DNA of 64,000 nucleotides from Devosia geojensis (GTDB lineage Bacteria; Pseudomonadota; Alphaproteobacteria; Rhizobiales; Devosiaceae): assembly GCF_000969415.1 (NCBI RefSeq), contig NZ_JZEX01000039.1, positions 1 to 64,000 on the forward strand, given 5' to 3'. The position numbers and the translations under genes were made by a program. Position 1 is the stretch's first letter. Each line of letters starts with the position of its first letter. The notes beneath the pieces are model-generated. The model worked only from the letters and a program-made list of their open reading frames with translations, did not search any database and was not told where the DNA came from. Positions 50,831 through 60,182 of the stretch are shown here, one piece after another.

Positions 50831-51103
50831 CTACTCGGCGGCCAGCGGGGGCTTGCCTGGATCGAGGCGCGCCTTGACGCGGGTGATGATGTCGCTGGCC
50901 TTGAGCATCAGGGCCATGTCGATATCGTCCTCGCTCATTTCCGGCGTAACTTCGGCCCACACATTCACATGGATGTCGTGTTCCTGGGCGTAGCCTTCCT
51001 GCACTTCGCTGAGCACCGCACGCACCACGCCAACCACGCGCCCTTCGATACGCGCATGGGCGTGCCGCTCCGATACCGCGATGTCTATGAGTTTGAACGT
51101 CAA
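50831..51103 (-). CDS. Conserved small hypothetical protein
   Basis: A 90-residue acidic protein, convergent with plsC. It reads FKLIDIAVSERHAHARIEGRVVGVVRAVLSEVQEGY, then HVNVWAEVTPEMSEDDIDMALMLKASDIITRVKARL. It probably forms a strand-helix-strand fold, but no family is recognised. The 213-base gap to the LacI gene holds the promoter and operators of the latter. Confidence 0.5.
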   Translation of the reverse strand: MTFKLIDIAVSERHAHARIEGRVVGVVRAVLSEVQEGYAQEHDIHVNVWAEVTPEMSEDDIDMALMLKASDIITRVKARLDPGKPPLAAE

Positions 51104-51245
51104 GTCTCAAGCTCCCGTGAAGGAGCCCCCAGAGTCGCACTCTAGGCACCAAAAACTGGCGGAAAGTTAACCGAGCGTTCAGCCTGAATGACACAACGCA
51201 CCCCTTCAGTTTCCCGGAAGCGCCGTGGCGACTTCTTCAGCCCGC

Positions 51246-51300
51246 TTGACACAAGGCTTGCCTCGTGGCTAATACGCATTAGCTGATAATACGTATTAGC
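51246..51300 (+). promoter_or_regulatory. Promoter with twin LacI-type operators
   Basis: A perfect -35 TTGACA (51246-51251) is followed 18 bases later by TAATAC (51270-51275) as -10. Two palindromes cover the -10 and start site: GCTAATACGCATTAGC (51268-51283) and GATAATACGTATTAGC (51285-51300), with centres 17 bases apart. Both share the CTAATACG/CGTATTAG half-site typical of LacI operators. Autorepression of the lacI-type gene and its operon is likely. Confidence 0.82.
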
Positions 51301-51316
51301 AACAACGAGAGAGGCG

Positions 51317-52351
51317 ATGGCCGCAGCTAAGCGACTGACGCAAAAGGATATCGCGCAACTGGCTGGGGTCAGCCAGGCGACGGTATCGCTCGTCCTCAAC
51401 GGCGCGCCCGCCGCGCAGTCGCGCATTCCGGCCGAAACCCGCGAACGCGTGGAAAAGGTGATCCGCGACACCGGCTACGTCGCCGATCCCGTGGCGCGCC
51501 GCATGGTCAAGGGGCTCAACCGCATCCTCGGCGTCTTCACCTACGAGCCGGCCTTCCCCTCGGCCCAGGCGGACTTCTTCACGCCCTTCCTCCTCGGCAT
51601 CGAGGAGGCGGCGCAGGCCCTCGGCTACGACCTGCTGCTGCTCACCGGCGCGGGCAGCAACCGCAGGATCTTCGGCGAGAACGTGCGCCTGCGCCTCGCC
51701 GACGGCTGCATCATCCTCGGCCGGCAGTTCGACCGCGATGAACTGGCGCGGCTGGTTTCGGGCGACTTCCCCTTCGTCGCGGTCGGGCGCCGCGACGATG
51801 CCGGCGGGCCCGTGCCCTATGTCGGCGGCGACTACGCGCCGGCGACCTTCGCTCTCGTTGCGCGCGCCAAGGCGCTGGGCCACAGCCGCATCGGCTATGT
51901 CGGCCTTTCGGAGGGCGCTGAATCCACTATCGACCGCTGGCTCGGCTTCAACCGCGCGCTCGATGGCGCCGAGCTCGTCGCCACGCACTTTGCCGTCGCC
52001 AGCCCGCCCGCCGAAACGCTCGACATGCTCCTCGCGGCCAAAGCCACCTGCGTCTTCGTCACCGAGCTTGCCGATGCCATCCGCATCGAGGCGGTGGCGC
52101 GCGAGCGCGGCATCTCGGTACCCGGCGATCTCTCCATCGTCGTCCTCGGCAACCACATCCGCGCCGACGAACCGGGCCGGCGCTTCACCTCCTTCGCGAT
52201 TCCGCGCGAGGCCATGGGGTACGCCGCCACCGAAATGCTCGTGCGGCGCGTCGAAGGCGATGCGCCCATCGAGCAGGTGCTGCTCCCGTGCGAACCCTTC
52301 GAGGGCGATACCCTCGGCCCGATTACTCCAGGATCCAAGAAGACCAGATGA
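51317..52351 (+). CDS. LacI-family transcriptional regulator
   Basis: A 344-residue repressor. The N-terminal helix-turn-helix and hinge read RLTQKDIAQLAGVSQATVSLVLNGAPAAQSRIPAETRERVEKVIRDTGYVADPVARRM. The sugar-binding domain (about 65-335) has FFTPFLLGIEEAAQALGYDLLLL and SIVVLGNHIRADEPGRRFTSFAIPREAMGYAA. It is the first gene of the operon and lies downstream of its own twin operators. Its stop overlaps the oxidoreductase start (ATGA). Confidence 0.92.
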   Translation: MAAAKRLTQKDIAQLAGVSQATVSLVLNGAPAAQSRIPAETRERVEKVIRDTGYVADPVARRMVKGLNRILGVFTYEPAFPSAQADFFTPFLLGIEEAAQALGYDLLLLTGAGSNRRIFGENVRLRLADGCIILGRQFDRDELARLVSGDFPFVAVGRRDDAGGPVPYVGGDYAPATFALVARAKALGHSRIGYVGLSEGAESTIDRWLGFNRALDGAELVATHFAVASPPAETLDMLLAAKATCVFVTELADAIRIEAVARERGISVPGDLSIVVLGNHIRADEPGRRFTSFAIPREAMGYAATEMLVRRVEGDAPIEQVLLPCEPFEGDTLGPITPGSKKTR

Positions 52352-53961
52352 GCAAAGAACTTTCCGCGGACATCCTCATCGTCGGTGGCGGCCTCGGCGG
52401 CGTCGCCGCGGCGCTCGGCGCCTTGCGCTCGGGGCGCACCGTCATCATGAGCGAGGAATACGACTGGATTGGCGGGCAGCTGACGAGCCAGGCCGTGCCG
52501 CCCGACGAGCATTCCTGGGTCGAGCAGTTCGGCGTCACCCGCTCCTATAGGAAGCTCAGGAACGGCATCCGCCAGTATTACCGGGACCACTATCCGCTGA
52601 CCGCCGAGAGCCGCGCCTGGGGCGACCTCAATCCCGGCGCCGGGTGGGTGAGCCGCCTCTGCGCCGAGCCGCGCGTCGGCCTTGCCGTGCTCGAAGCCAT
52701 GCTCGCGCCCTGGCGGGGCGGCGGGCAGTTGACCGTCCTGCAGCCTTACCGCCCCGTCGCCGCCGACGTCGATGGCGATACCGTGCGCGCCATCACCCTT
52801 GTCCACCGCGACAGCGGCGAGCGCATCACCGTTTCGGCATCCTATGTCATCGACGCCACCGAGCTCGGCGACCTCTTGCCGCTGACCGGCACCGAATACG
52901 CCAAGGGGTTCGAAGCCCAGTCCGACACCGGCGAGCCCAGCGCTCCGGCGGAGGCGCAGCCCGACAACGTGCAGGCCGTTTCGGTCTGCTTTGCCATCGA
53001 CCACCTCGAGGGCAGCCACGTCATCGAAAAGCCCGCTAACTACGACTACTGGCGCGCCTACCAGCCCGAGTTCTGGGGTGGCCCCCTGCTCGGCTGGAGG
53101 GCGCCGCACCCGCGCACGCTCGACATCGTCGAGCGCTCGTTCACGCCCAATCCGGACGACGATCCGCTGCTGGTCGACGCCGACCAGCGCCGCAATCCGG
53201 GCGACGGGAACCTCTGGACCTTCCGCCGCATCGCTGCGCGCCGCAACTTCATGCCCGGCGCCTATGCGTCGGACATCTGCCTCGTGAACTGGCCGATGAT
53301 CGACTACATGGACGGCACCATCATCGACGTTTCCGAGGAGGAGAAGGCGCGGCATTTGAAGGCCGCCGCCGAGCTCTCCTATTCGGTCTTCTACTGGCTG
53401 CAGACCGAGGCGCCGCGTACCGATGGCGGCGTCGGCTTCCCAGGCCTGCGGCTGCGCGGCGACGTCACCGGCACCGGCCACGGCCTCGCCATGGCGCCCT
53501 ATATCCGCGAGAGCCGGCGCATCCTGCCCGTCACCCGCATCGTCGAGCAGGACGTCTCGATGTCGGTCCATGGCAATGCGCTGTCGAAGAGCTATCGCGA
53601 CAGCGTCGGCATCGGCATGTACCGGATCGACCTCCACCCTTCGACGGGCGGCGACAACTATGTCGACGTCGAGTCCGCCCCGTTCGAGATCCCGCTCGGC
53701 GCCCTGCTGCCGCGGCGGATGAAGAACCTGCTGCCGGCCGGCAAGAGTCTCGGCACCACCCACATCACCAATGGCTGCTACCGGCTGCACCCGGTCGAGT
53801 GGAACGTCGGCGAAGTCGCCGGGCTCCTGGCGGCCCACTGCCTCAACAACGGGCTCACACCGCATCAGGTGCAGGAAAACGATGCCCGTCTCACCGACTT
53901 CCAGGCCCGTCTCTACGGCGAGGGGATCGAGATCCGCTGGCCGGACGTGCGTGGATACTAA
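52348..53961 (+). CDS. FAD-dependent oxidoreductase (FAD_oxidored family)
   Basis: A 537-residue flavoprotein. The Rossmann FAD motif is ADILIVGGGLGGVAAALGALRSGRTVIMSEEYDWIGGQLTSQ. A later ASYVIDATELGDLLPLTG strand is followed by the C-terminal NLLPAGKSLGTTHITNGCYRLHPVEWNVGEVAGLLAAHC. This matches the FAD_oxidored proteins often encoded beside sugar importers. The start at 52348 overlaps the regulator stop by four bases. It is the only clear redox enzyme of this locus. The substrate is unknown, perhaps a sugar or polyol, or an aromatic or cyclic side group. Confidence 0.8.
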   Translation: MSKELSADILIVGGGLGGVAAALGALRSGRTVIMSEEYDWIGGQLTSQAVPPDEHSWVEQFGVTRSYRKLRNGIRQYYRDHYPLTAESRAWGDLNPGAGWVSRLCAEPRVGLAVLEAMLAPWRGGGQLTVLQPYRPVAADVDGDTVRAITLVHRDSGERITVSASYVIDATELGDLLPLTGTEYAKGFEAQSDTGEPSAPAEAQPDNVQAVSVCFAIDHLEGSHVIEKPANYDYWRAYQPEFWGGPLLGWRAPHPRTLDIVERSFTPNPDDDPLLVDADQRRNPGDGNLWTFRRIAARRNFMPGAYASDICLVNWPMIDYMDGTIIDVSEEEKARHLKAAAELSYSVFYWLQTEAPRTDGGVGFPGLRLRGDVTGTGHGLAMAPYIRESRRILPVTRIVEQDVSMSVHGNALSKSYRDSVGIGMYRIDLHPSTGGDNYVDVESAPFEIPLGALLPRRMKNLLPAGKSLGTTHITNGCYRLHPVEWNVGEVAGLLAAHCLNNGLTPHQVQENDARLTDFQARLYGEGIEIRWPDVRGY

Positions 53962-53978
53962 GATCAAAGGAGGAACTC

Positions 53979-55250
53979 ATGAAACTCACCTATCTCAAGG
54001 CCTCGGCGGCCCTAGCCGGCATACTCGTCCCCCTCGCCGCCAGCGGCGTCACGTGGGCGCAGGATGCGGTCAACCTGCGCATGACCATCTGGAGCGCCAA
54101 CGAAGCGCACCTGGCGATGTTCAACGAGATCGCCGCGGGCTTCAAGGAGACGCACCCCAACGTCACCGTGACCTTTGAGCCGATCCCGTTCGAGAACTAC
54201 ACGACGACGCTGACCACCCAGATCGCCGGCGGCAACCCGCCGGATCTCGCCTGGATCCTCGAGACCACCGCCGCCGATTTCGTCAACTCCGGCGCCCTCG
54301 CTCCGCTGACCGACGCTTTCGCGGCGACCGAGGGCTATGACCTCGAAGACGTCACCGAGCAGGCGACGGCGCTCTGGACCCGCGACGGGCAGCTCTACGC
54401 CTATCCGTTCTCCACCTCTCCCTTCGCCATCTTCGTCAACAACGACCTCGTCACCGCCGCCGGCGCGACGGCTCCGGCCGAGCTCATCGCCAACGGCGAG
54501 TGGACCTGGGAGAACGCCTTCGCCACCGCCAAGGCGGTCGCCGACGGCGGGCAGGCGGACGGCCTCATCGTTCGCGATTTCAACTACCAGACCTGGCAGA
54601 ACCTCGCCTCGATCTGGAACGGCTGGGGCGCCTCGCCCTGGAGCGAGGACGGCAAGACCTGCGCCTTCACCGATGCGCCCATGGTCGAGGCGCTGACCCG
54701 CATCCATGAGGCGATCTTTGCCGAAGGCGCCATGCCCGGCCCCGGTGAGAACGTCGATTTCTTCGCTGGCAACGCCGCCATGACCATCACCCAGATCTCG
54801 CGCGCCTCGCTCCTGCCGAAGGACGATCCGTTCGACTGGGATCTGGTGCCGCTGCCGGAAGGCCCGATCGGCGCCTATGCCGTCGTCGGCCAGGCCGGCG
54901 TCGGCGCCTTCGCCAACCGCCCGAATACGCAGGTCGCTGTCGAGTTCCTCGCCTACATGACCAACCCGGAGAACAGCCAGAAGCTCGCGCAGTTCTTCCC
55001 GCCGGCCCGGGCGAGCCTCCTCAATGCCGACACCCTCGCGGCCACCAACCCGCTGCTCTCGGCCGAGCAGCTCGAGACTGTCGTCATCGCCGGCATCTCG
55101 ACCGGCACGGTGCTCCCCGGCCACACCAACTTCGCCCAGATCCAGCAGACGGTCCGCTCGGGTCTCGATGCCATGTGGGTGCCGGACGCGGACGTGCCCG
55201 CCGTGCTGCAGTCCGTCTGCGACAGCGTCGGCCCGCTGCTGGCGCGCTGA
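53979..55250 (+). CDS. Sugar-type ABC substrate-binding protein (family 1)
   Basis: A 423-residue periplasmic binding protein. The signal peptide is residues 1-28 (SGVTWAQ). The family-1 pattern is LRMTIWSANEAHLAMFNEIAAGFKETHPNVTVTFEPIPFENYTTTLTTQIAGGNPPDLAWI. It has a near-ideal AAAGGAGGAA site. A 267-base repeat-rich interval separates it from the permease genes and probably stabilises or limits the downstream message. Confidence 0.9.
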   Translation: MKLTYLKASAALAGILVPLAASGVTWAQDAVNLRMTIWSANEAHLAMFNEIAAGFKETHPNVTVTFEPIPFENYTTTLTTQIAGGNPPDLAWILETTAADFVNSGALAPLTDAFAATEGYDLEDVTEQATALWTRDGQLYAYPFSTSPFAIFVNNDLVTAAGATAPAELIANGEWTWENAFATAKAVADGGQADGLIVRDFNYQTWQNLASIWNGWGASPWSEDGKTCAFTDAPMVEALTRIHEAIFAEGAMPGPGENVDFFAGNAAMTITQISRASLLPKDDPFDWDLVPLPEGPIGAYAVVGQAGVGAFANRPNTQVAVEFLAYMTNPENSQKLAQFFPPARASLLNADTLAATNPLLSAEQLETVVIAGISTGTVLPGHTNFAQIQQTVRSGLDAMWVPDADVPAVLQSVCDSVGPLLAR

Positions 55251-55280
55251 TCGAGGTGGGGGTCGGCATCGTGCACACTG

Positions 55281-55320
55281 CCCCACCCCCTCCCGGCCTC
55301 CCCCATCAAGGGGGAGGTGG
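55281..55320. repeat. REP-like palindrome, CCCTCCCC family
   Basis: Arms CCTCCCCC and GGGGGAGG around ATCAA, with a flanking CCACCCC. It is the first of three related copies in this interval, 30 bases behind the binding-protein stop. Confidence 0.65.
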
Positions 55321-55363
55321 AACCCGGTGCAATGGCACAATCGTGCCACACCCACCGCACTCA

Positions 55364-55500
55364 CCCTCCCCCTTGTGGGGAGGGAAGCGAGATAGGACTT
55401 AGCTCCAGCTAAGTCCGTGATCGAGCAGGGTGGGGGTATGCCGCGGCTTTCGATGAAGTCGCCACCCCCACCCTTGATCCCTCCCCACAAGGGGGAGGGA
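55364..55500. repeat. Nested inverted-repeat element (composite REP)
   Basis: Outer 21-base arms (55364-55384 and 55479-55499) are exact reverse complements and belong to the CCCTCCCC family. Inner arms AGGGTGGGGGT (55427-55437) and ACCCCCACCCT (55464-55474) are also exact. A perfect ten-pair hairpin (GGACTTAGCT/AGCTAAGTCC) is at 55395-55416. The whole unit of about 137 bases resembles a BIME or a small non-autonomous element. It sits inside the operon between binding protein and permease genes. Confidence 0.8.
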
Positions 55501-55517
55501 GACGAAGGAACCGATAG

Positions 55518-56432
55518 ATGAGTTTGGCCACCGAAAAAGAAACCCGCCCCTTCTGGACCATCGCCCGGCGCGATGCGGCGGCGGGCTATCTCTTCATCGC
55601 CCCGCAGCTCATCGGCATCGTCATCTTCGTGCTGATCCCGCTGGGCCTCGTCTTCTGGTACTCGCTGCACGAGTGGAACGTCCTCGCCAACAGCTTCAAT
55701 TATGTCGGCGCCGCCAACTACCAGATGCTGCTGGCCGACCCATCGCTCCCGCAGGTCCTCACCGCTTCGGCGATCTTCTCGGCCGGCCTCGTCGTCCTCA
55801 ACCTGAGCCTCGCGCTGCTGCTCGCCGTGCTGCTCGACCAGAAGCTCAAGGGCATCGTCGTCTTCCGCACCCTCTTCTTTTCGCCCGTCGTCGTCTCGCT
55901 CGTCGCCTGGACGATCGTCTGGAGCTTCCTCCTCCAGAACAATGGCGGCATCAACGGCATGCTCTCGGCCTTCGGCATCGAGGGGCCGAACTGGCTGCGC
56001 ACGCCGACGACCGCGATGATCTCGGTCGTCGTCGTCCAGGTGTTCAAGAACGTCGGCCTCAACATGATCCTCTTCCTAGCTGCCCTCCAGGGCGTGCCCA
56101 AGGAGCTCTACGAGGCCGCCCGGGTCGACGGCGCGGGAGCGTTCAAGCAGTTCCGCCGCATCACCCTGCCGCTGATCTCGCCGACGATACTCCTCACCTC
56201 GATCATCACCATCGTCGGCTCGCTGCAGGTCTTCGCGCAGATCGCCGTCCTCACCCAGGGTGGCCCGGGCATGTCGACGACGGTGCTCGTCTATTACCTC
56301 TACCAGCAGGCCTTCCAGTTCCACTTCTTCGGCTACGGGTCGACCCTTTCGATCCTGCTCTTCGTCATCGTCGCGGTGCTGACCTTTGCCCAATGGCAGC
56401 TGCGCAAGCGGGTCGTCTTCTATGAAAACTGA
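55518..56432 (+). CDS. Sugar ABC transporter permease (MalF/UgpA type)
   Basis: A 304-residue inner-membrane permease with six predicted helices. The N-terminus has GYLFIAPQLIGIVIFVLIPLGLVFWYSLHEW. The EAA loop is EAARVDGAGAFKQFRRITLPLISPT. It overlaps the next permease gene by 11 bases. A GAAGGA site near 55503 serves the ATG at 55518. Confidence 0.92.
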   Translation: MSLATEKETRPFWTIARRDAAAGYLFIAPQLIGIVIFVLIPLGLVFWYSLHEWNVLANSFNYVGAANYQMLLADPSLPQVLTASAIFSAGLVVLNLSLALLLAVLLDQKLKGIVVFRTLFFSPVVVSLVAWTIVWSFLLQNNGGINGMLSAFGIEGPNWLRTPTTAMISVVVVQVFKNVGLNMILFLAALQGVPKELYEAARVDGAGAFKQFRRITLPLISPTILLTSIITIVGSLQVFAQIAVLTQGGPGMSTTVLVYYLYQQAFQFHFFGYGSTLSILLFVIVAVLTFAQWQLRKRVVFYEN

Positions 56433-57264
56433 TCTCTCCCCCCGCATAAAGGTCGCCCTCTACGGGCTGATGTGCGTGCTGCTCATCCCCTTCGTCTTCC
56501 CGACCTGGTGGATGATCACCTCGTCGGTCAAGCCCATCAGCGACATCTTCGCCTTCCCCCCGGACCTCTGGCCGCGTCGCTTCGATTTCTCGACCTACGC
56601 GCAGGTCTTCGAGCTGCAGCCTTTCGCCCGGCAGTACTGGAACTCGGCCTATATCGCCGCCATCGTCACCGCCGGCACCATGATCGTCTCGTCGATGGCC
56701 GGCTATGCCTTCGCGCGGATCAAGTTCCCGTTCAGCAACGCCATCTTCATGGTGGTGCTGCTCGGCCTCCTCATCCCCTCCGAAGTCACCATCGTGCCCT
56801 TGTTCCAGATGTTCCTCGGCTGGGGGATGATCAACACGCACTGGCCGCTGATCCTGGTGCCGATCTTCGGGGCGCCGTCGGTCTTTGCCACCTTCGTCAT
56901 GCGCCAATTCTTCATCGCGCTCCCCACCGAACTGGAGGAAGCCGCGCGCGTCGACGGGCTCGGGCGCTTCAAGATCTTCTGGATCATCGCGCTGCCGCTC
57001 GCCAAGCCCGCGCTCGGCGCGGTCGCGATCTTCACCTTCCTCCACTCCTGGAACCTCTATCTCGAACCCATCGTGTTCCTCTCCTCGACGCAGATGTTCA
57101 CCCTGCCGCAGGCGCTGACCCAGTTCACCGACGCCTATGGCGGAGCCATGTGGAACATCCAGCTCGCCGCCGCGACCATGACGGCCATTCCCGTCCTCCT
57201 GGTCTTCATCGTGGCGCAGAAGCAGTTCGTCGAAGGGCTCGCCCATACCGGGCTGAAAGGCTGA
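56422..57264 (+). CDS. Sugar ABC transporter permease (MalG/UgpE type)
   Basis: A 280-residue permease partner with six helices. Typical G-type features are IPFVFPTWWMITSSVKP near the N-terminus and the EAA loop EEAARVDGLGRFKIFWIIALPLAKP. The start at 56422 overlaps the upstream permease, showing translational coupling. The C-terminus FIVAQKQFVEGLAHTGLKG is typical of the family. Confidence 0.92.
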   Translation: MKTDLSPRIKVALYGLMCVLLIPFVFPTWWMITSSVKPISDIFAFPPDLWPRRFDFSTYAQVFELQPFARQYWNSAYIAAIVTAGTMIVSSMAGYAFARIKFPFSNAIFMVVLLGLLIPSEVTIVPLFQMFLGWGMINTHWPLILVPIFGAPSVFATFVMRQFFIALPTELEEAARVDGLGRFKIFWIIALPLAKPALGAVAIFTFLHSWNLYLEPIVFLSSTQMFTLPQALTQFTDAYGGAMWNIQLAAATMTAIPVLLVFIVAQKQFVEGLAHTGLKG

Positions 57265-57268
57265 CCTC

Positions 57269-58314
<1,046 letters not shown>

Positions 58315-58315
<1 letters not shown>

Positions 58316-58992
58316 TGCATCCCGAAACCAGGCTCTACAGGGCGCTGACCGGTGGCGATTTTCCCGTCATCGTGTCTCTTCCGCGCCATGATCTCGACCT
58401 TGCCAAGGCCGCGCTCGACGGCGGCGCCTTTGCGCTCAAGACCCATCTCAACGCCTTCCACCGCGCCACCGGAACCACTTTCGGCAGCTTCGCCGAGGAA
58501 CGCCCGTTCTTCGAGCGACTGGCAAAGCTCGGCTGTCCACTGCTGGTCATGGCCGGTCAGGAGACGGTGCCGACCAGCGCGGAAATGGAGGCCTTGGCCG
58601 AACTCGGCTTTGAAGGATTCAACGTCTATATCGACCATTTGCAGCCGCACCTGCTGCGGTCGCGATTGCGGCCGATGCCGGCGCTTTCCTCGATCAGCAC
58701 CATGCAAGACGTCATCGAAATCGCCGCTGTTCCCGACTGCATCATCGAGGCTTCGATCATGCCGTTCGAGCGCTATCGCACGGCGATGACCGTTGCCGAT
58801 CTCGAACGATACCGGGCCATCGTTGCCGCTGCCGACGTACCCGTCATCGTGCCAAGCCAGCTCGCTCTTACGCCGGGTGACTTGGCCCAACTGCGCGAGA
58901 GCGGTGTTGCGGCTCCCTTGCTCGGCGCGATCGTCACCGGCGACACGCCCCAGTCCATGCTTTCAGCCGTTCGGACAGCGGCAGCGGCATAG
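58315..58992 (+). CDS. Unrecognised TIM-barrel-like protein of the LacI locus
   Basis: A 225-residue protein coupled to the ATPase gene by a TGATG overlap. Regularly spaced hydrophobic strands (PVIVSLP, FALKTHL, CPLLVMAGQ, GFNVYID, IIEASIMP, PVIVPSQ, LLGAIVTGDTP) alternate with helices and suggest a small (beta-alpha)8 barrel. The last strand has a phosphate-loop-like GDTP. KTHLNAFHRATG and DHLQPHLL could hold catalytic Lys and His. It resembles phosphosugar aldolases or epimerases only in outline. I cannot assign a family. As the last gene of the operon it probably acts on the imported compound. Confidence 0.6.
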
Positions 58993-59164
58993 GCGCGCTC
59001 CAGGCTCGGAAGATTGGGACAAACTGCGGGAACTGGAGATTCCCAGCTCGTTTCAAGTCCCGCCGGAATGGTATGCTCGCATATCCCTGCAAGGACCGCG
59101 TGCCCGACCCGGTGGGCGCTGCCGACCGAGGTGTCCTTGCGGGGATTCGCGATGGGTGATCATT

Positions 59165-59458
59165 ATGTCCAAGACTCTCCTGATCAGAAGTTTCGTCGTC
59201 GCGCTTGCGATGAGCATGGCTTGCGTGGCTCACGCCCAGGTTGAGATGCGGCCGAGCGCCGATCTGGCTGTCGCGACGACCATGGTCAATGTCCGCAAGG
59301 GCGACGGCACCAACTTCCCCATCGTCGATGTCCTTCATCGCGGCGAGCAGGTCGAGATCGTGCGCTGCCGCGGCGAATTTTGCCTCGTCCGGCATGAGGG
59401 ACCACAGGGCTGGGTGATGCACCAATATCTGCAGCGCCTCGTCGTCCATCCGCGTTGA
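59165..59458 (+). CDS. Exported bacterial SH3-domain protein
   Basis: A 97-residue protein with a signal peptide (residues 1-25, VAHAQ). An SH3_3/SH3b domain follows: VATTMVNVRKGDGTNFPIVDVLHRGEQVEIVRCRGEFCLVRHEGPQGWVMHQYLQRL. Such domains bind peptidoglycan peptides or mediate envelope contacts. The start at 59165 gives a proper signal peptide, and longer readings do not. The 172 bases before it hold no other gene. Confidence 0.82.
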   Translation: MSKTLLIRSFVVALAMSMACVAHAQVEMRPSADLAVATTMVNVRKGDGTNFPIVDVLHRGEQVEIVRCRGEFCLVRHEGPQGWVMHQYLQRLVVHPR

Positions 59459-59479
59459 GGCGCCGCGCTCTCCGCTCGA

Positions 59480-60169
59480 TCAGTCGGTGTCCGGTATCTC
59501 GTGCTGGATCGCCTCCCCGAGGAAGACGCCGACGGCGAAAACGGCCCAGAGCGTGACGGCGAGGACGACGAGGCCGATGAGACCGACGATCCCGCCGATC
59601 AGCACCGCGATCCCGTCCCGATTGAGAATGCCGACACACACGATCGCGAGACCAAGCGACGGTAAGGTGTTGGTGAACGGGATCGGCACGAGCATCGCCA
59701 CGCCCAGCACGAAACCCAACAGCGCGATCGCCGGGAGGATCCGCTGCGAGGTGAGGGAGGTCGCGCGCGGTTTCGAGAATTTCGAGACCACCCGGGTAAA
59801 GCCTGAAAAGAATTCCAGCAGCTTCAGCAGCAGCCGCAGGGGCAGGCGCCGCTCACCCACGAACGTCCAGAGCCGGATTGGCATCCGCAGGAACAGCATG
59901 ATCGAGAAGGCCATTATCGCCAGCCCGATGACAACGCTGTATCCGGGCGGACCCGGCAGGAGGTTCAGCACCGAGAAGATGAGGATCGCCAGGATATGCG
60001 ATCGCGGGCCGACGATATCGATGACCTTGTAGCAGGTGAGCCGCGGATCCGGACCCTGCGAGATGAGGCGCATGCGCTCCAGCACGTCGGAGAGGATCGT
60101 CTCGAGCGGGGCTTCCTGCCGATCATCCGGCAGCGCAGCTCTTGCGGGGACGTCATCGCCTTCCATCAT
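59480..60169 (-). CDS. exoD: ExoD-family membrane protein
   Basis: A 229-residue membrane protein of the ExoD family, linked in rhizobia to exopolysaccharide production and alkaline tolerance. Family features: LSDVLERMRLI near the N-terminus, then GPRSHILAILIFSVLNLLPGPPGYSVVIGLAIMAFSIMLFLRMPIRLWTF and PIPFTNTLPSLGLAIVCVGILNRDG. About four to five helices are visible. It lies 13 bases behind the NhaC-type antiporter stop. The pairing with a cation antiporter fits a pH or salt tolerance role. Confidence 0.85.
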   Translation of the reverse strand: MMEGDDVPARAALPDDRQEAPLETILSDVLERMRLISQGPDPRLTCYKVIDIVGPRSHILAILIFSVLNLLPGPPGYSVVIGLAIMAFSIMLFLRMPIRLWTFVGERRLPLRLLLKLLEFFSGFTRVVSKFSKPRATSLTSQRILPAIALLGFVLGVAMLVPIPFTNTLPSLGLAIVCVGILNRDGIAVLIGGIVGLIGLVVLAVTLWAVFAVGVFLGEAIQHEIPDTD

Positions 60170-60182
60170 CCCACACGCCCCA

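Noticed and set aside
55251-55517. Possible CRISPR array because of repeated blocks
   Set aside because: The repeats are inverted and unequally spaced, with no regular spacers or cas genes.
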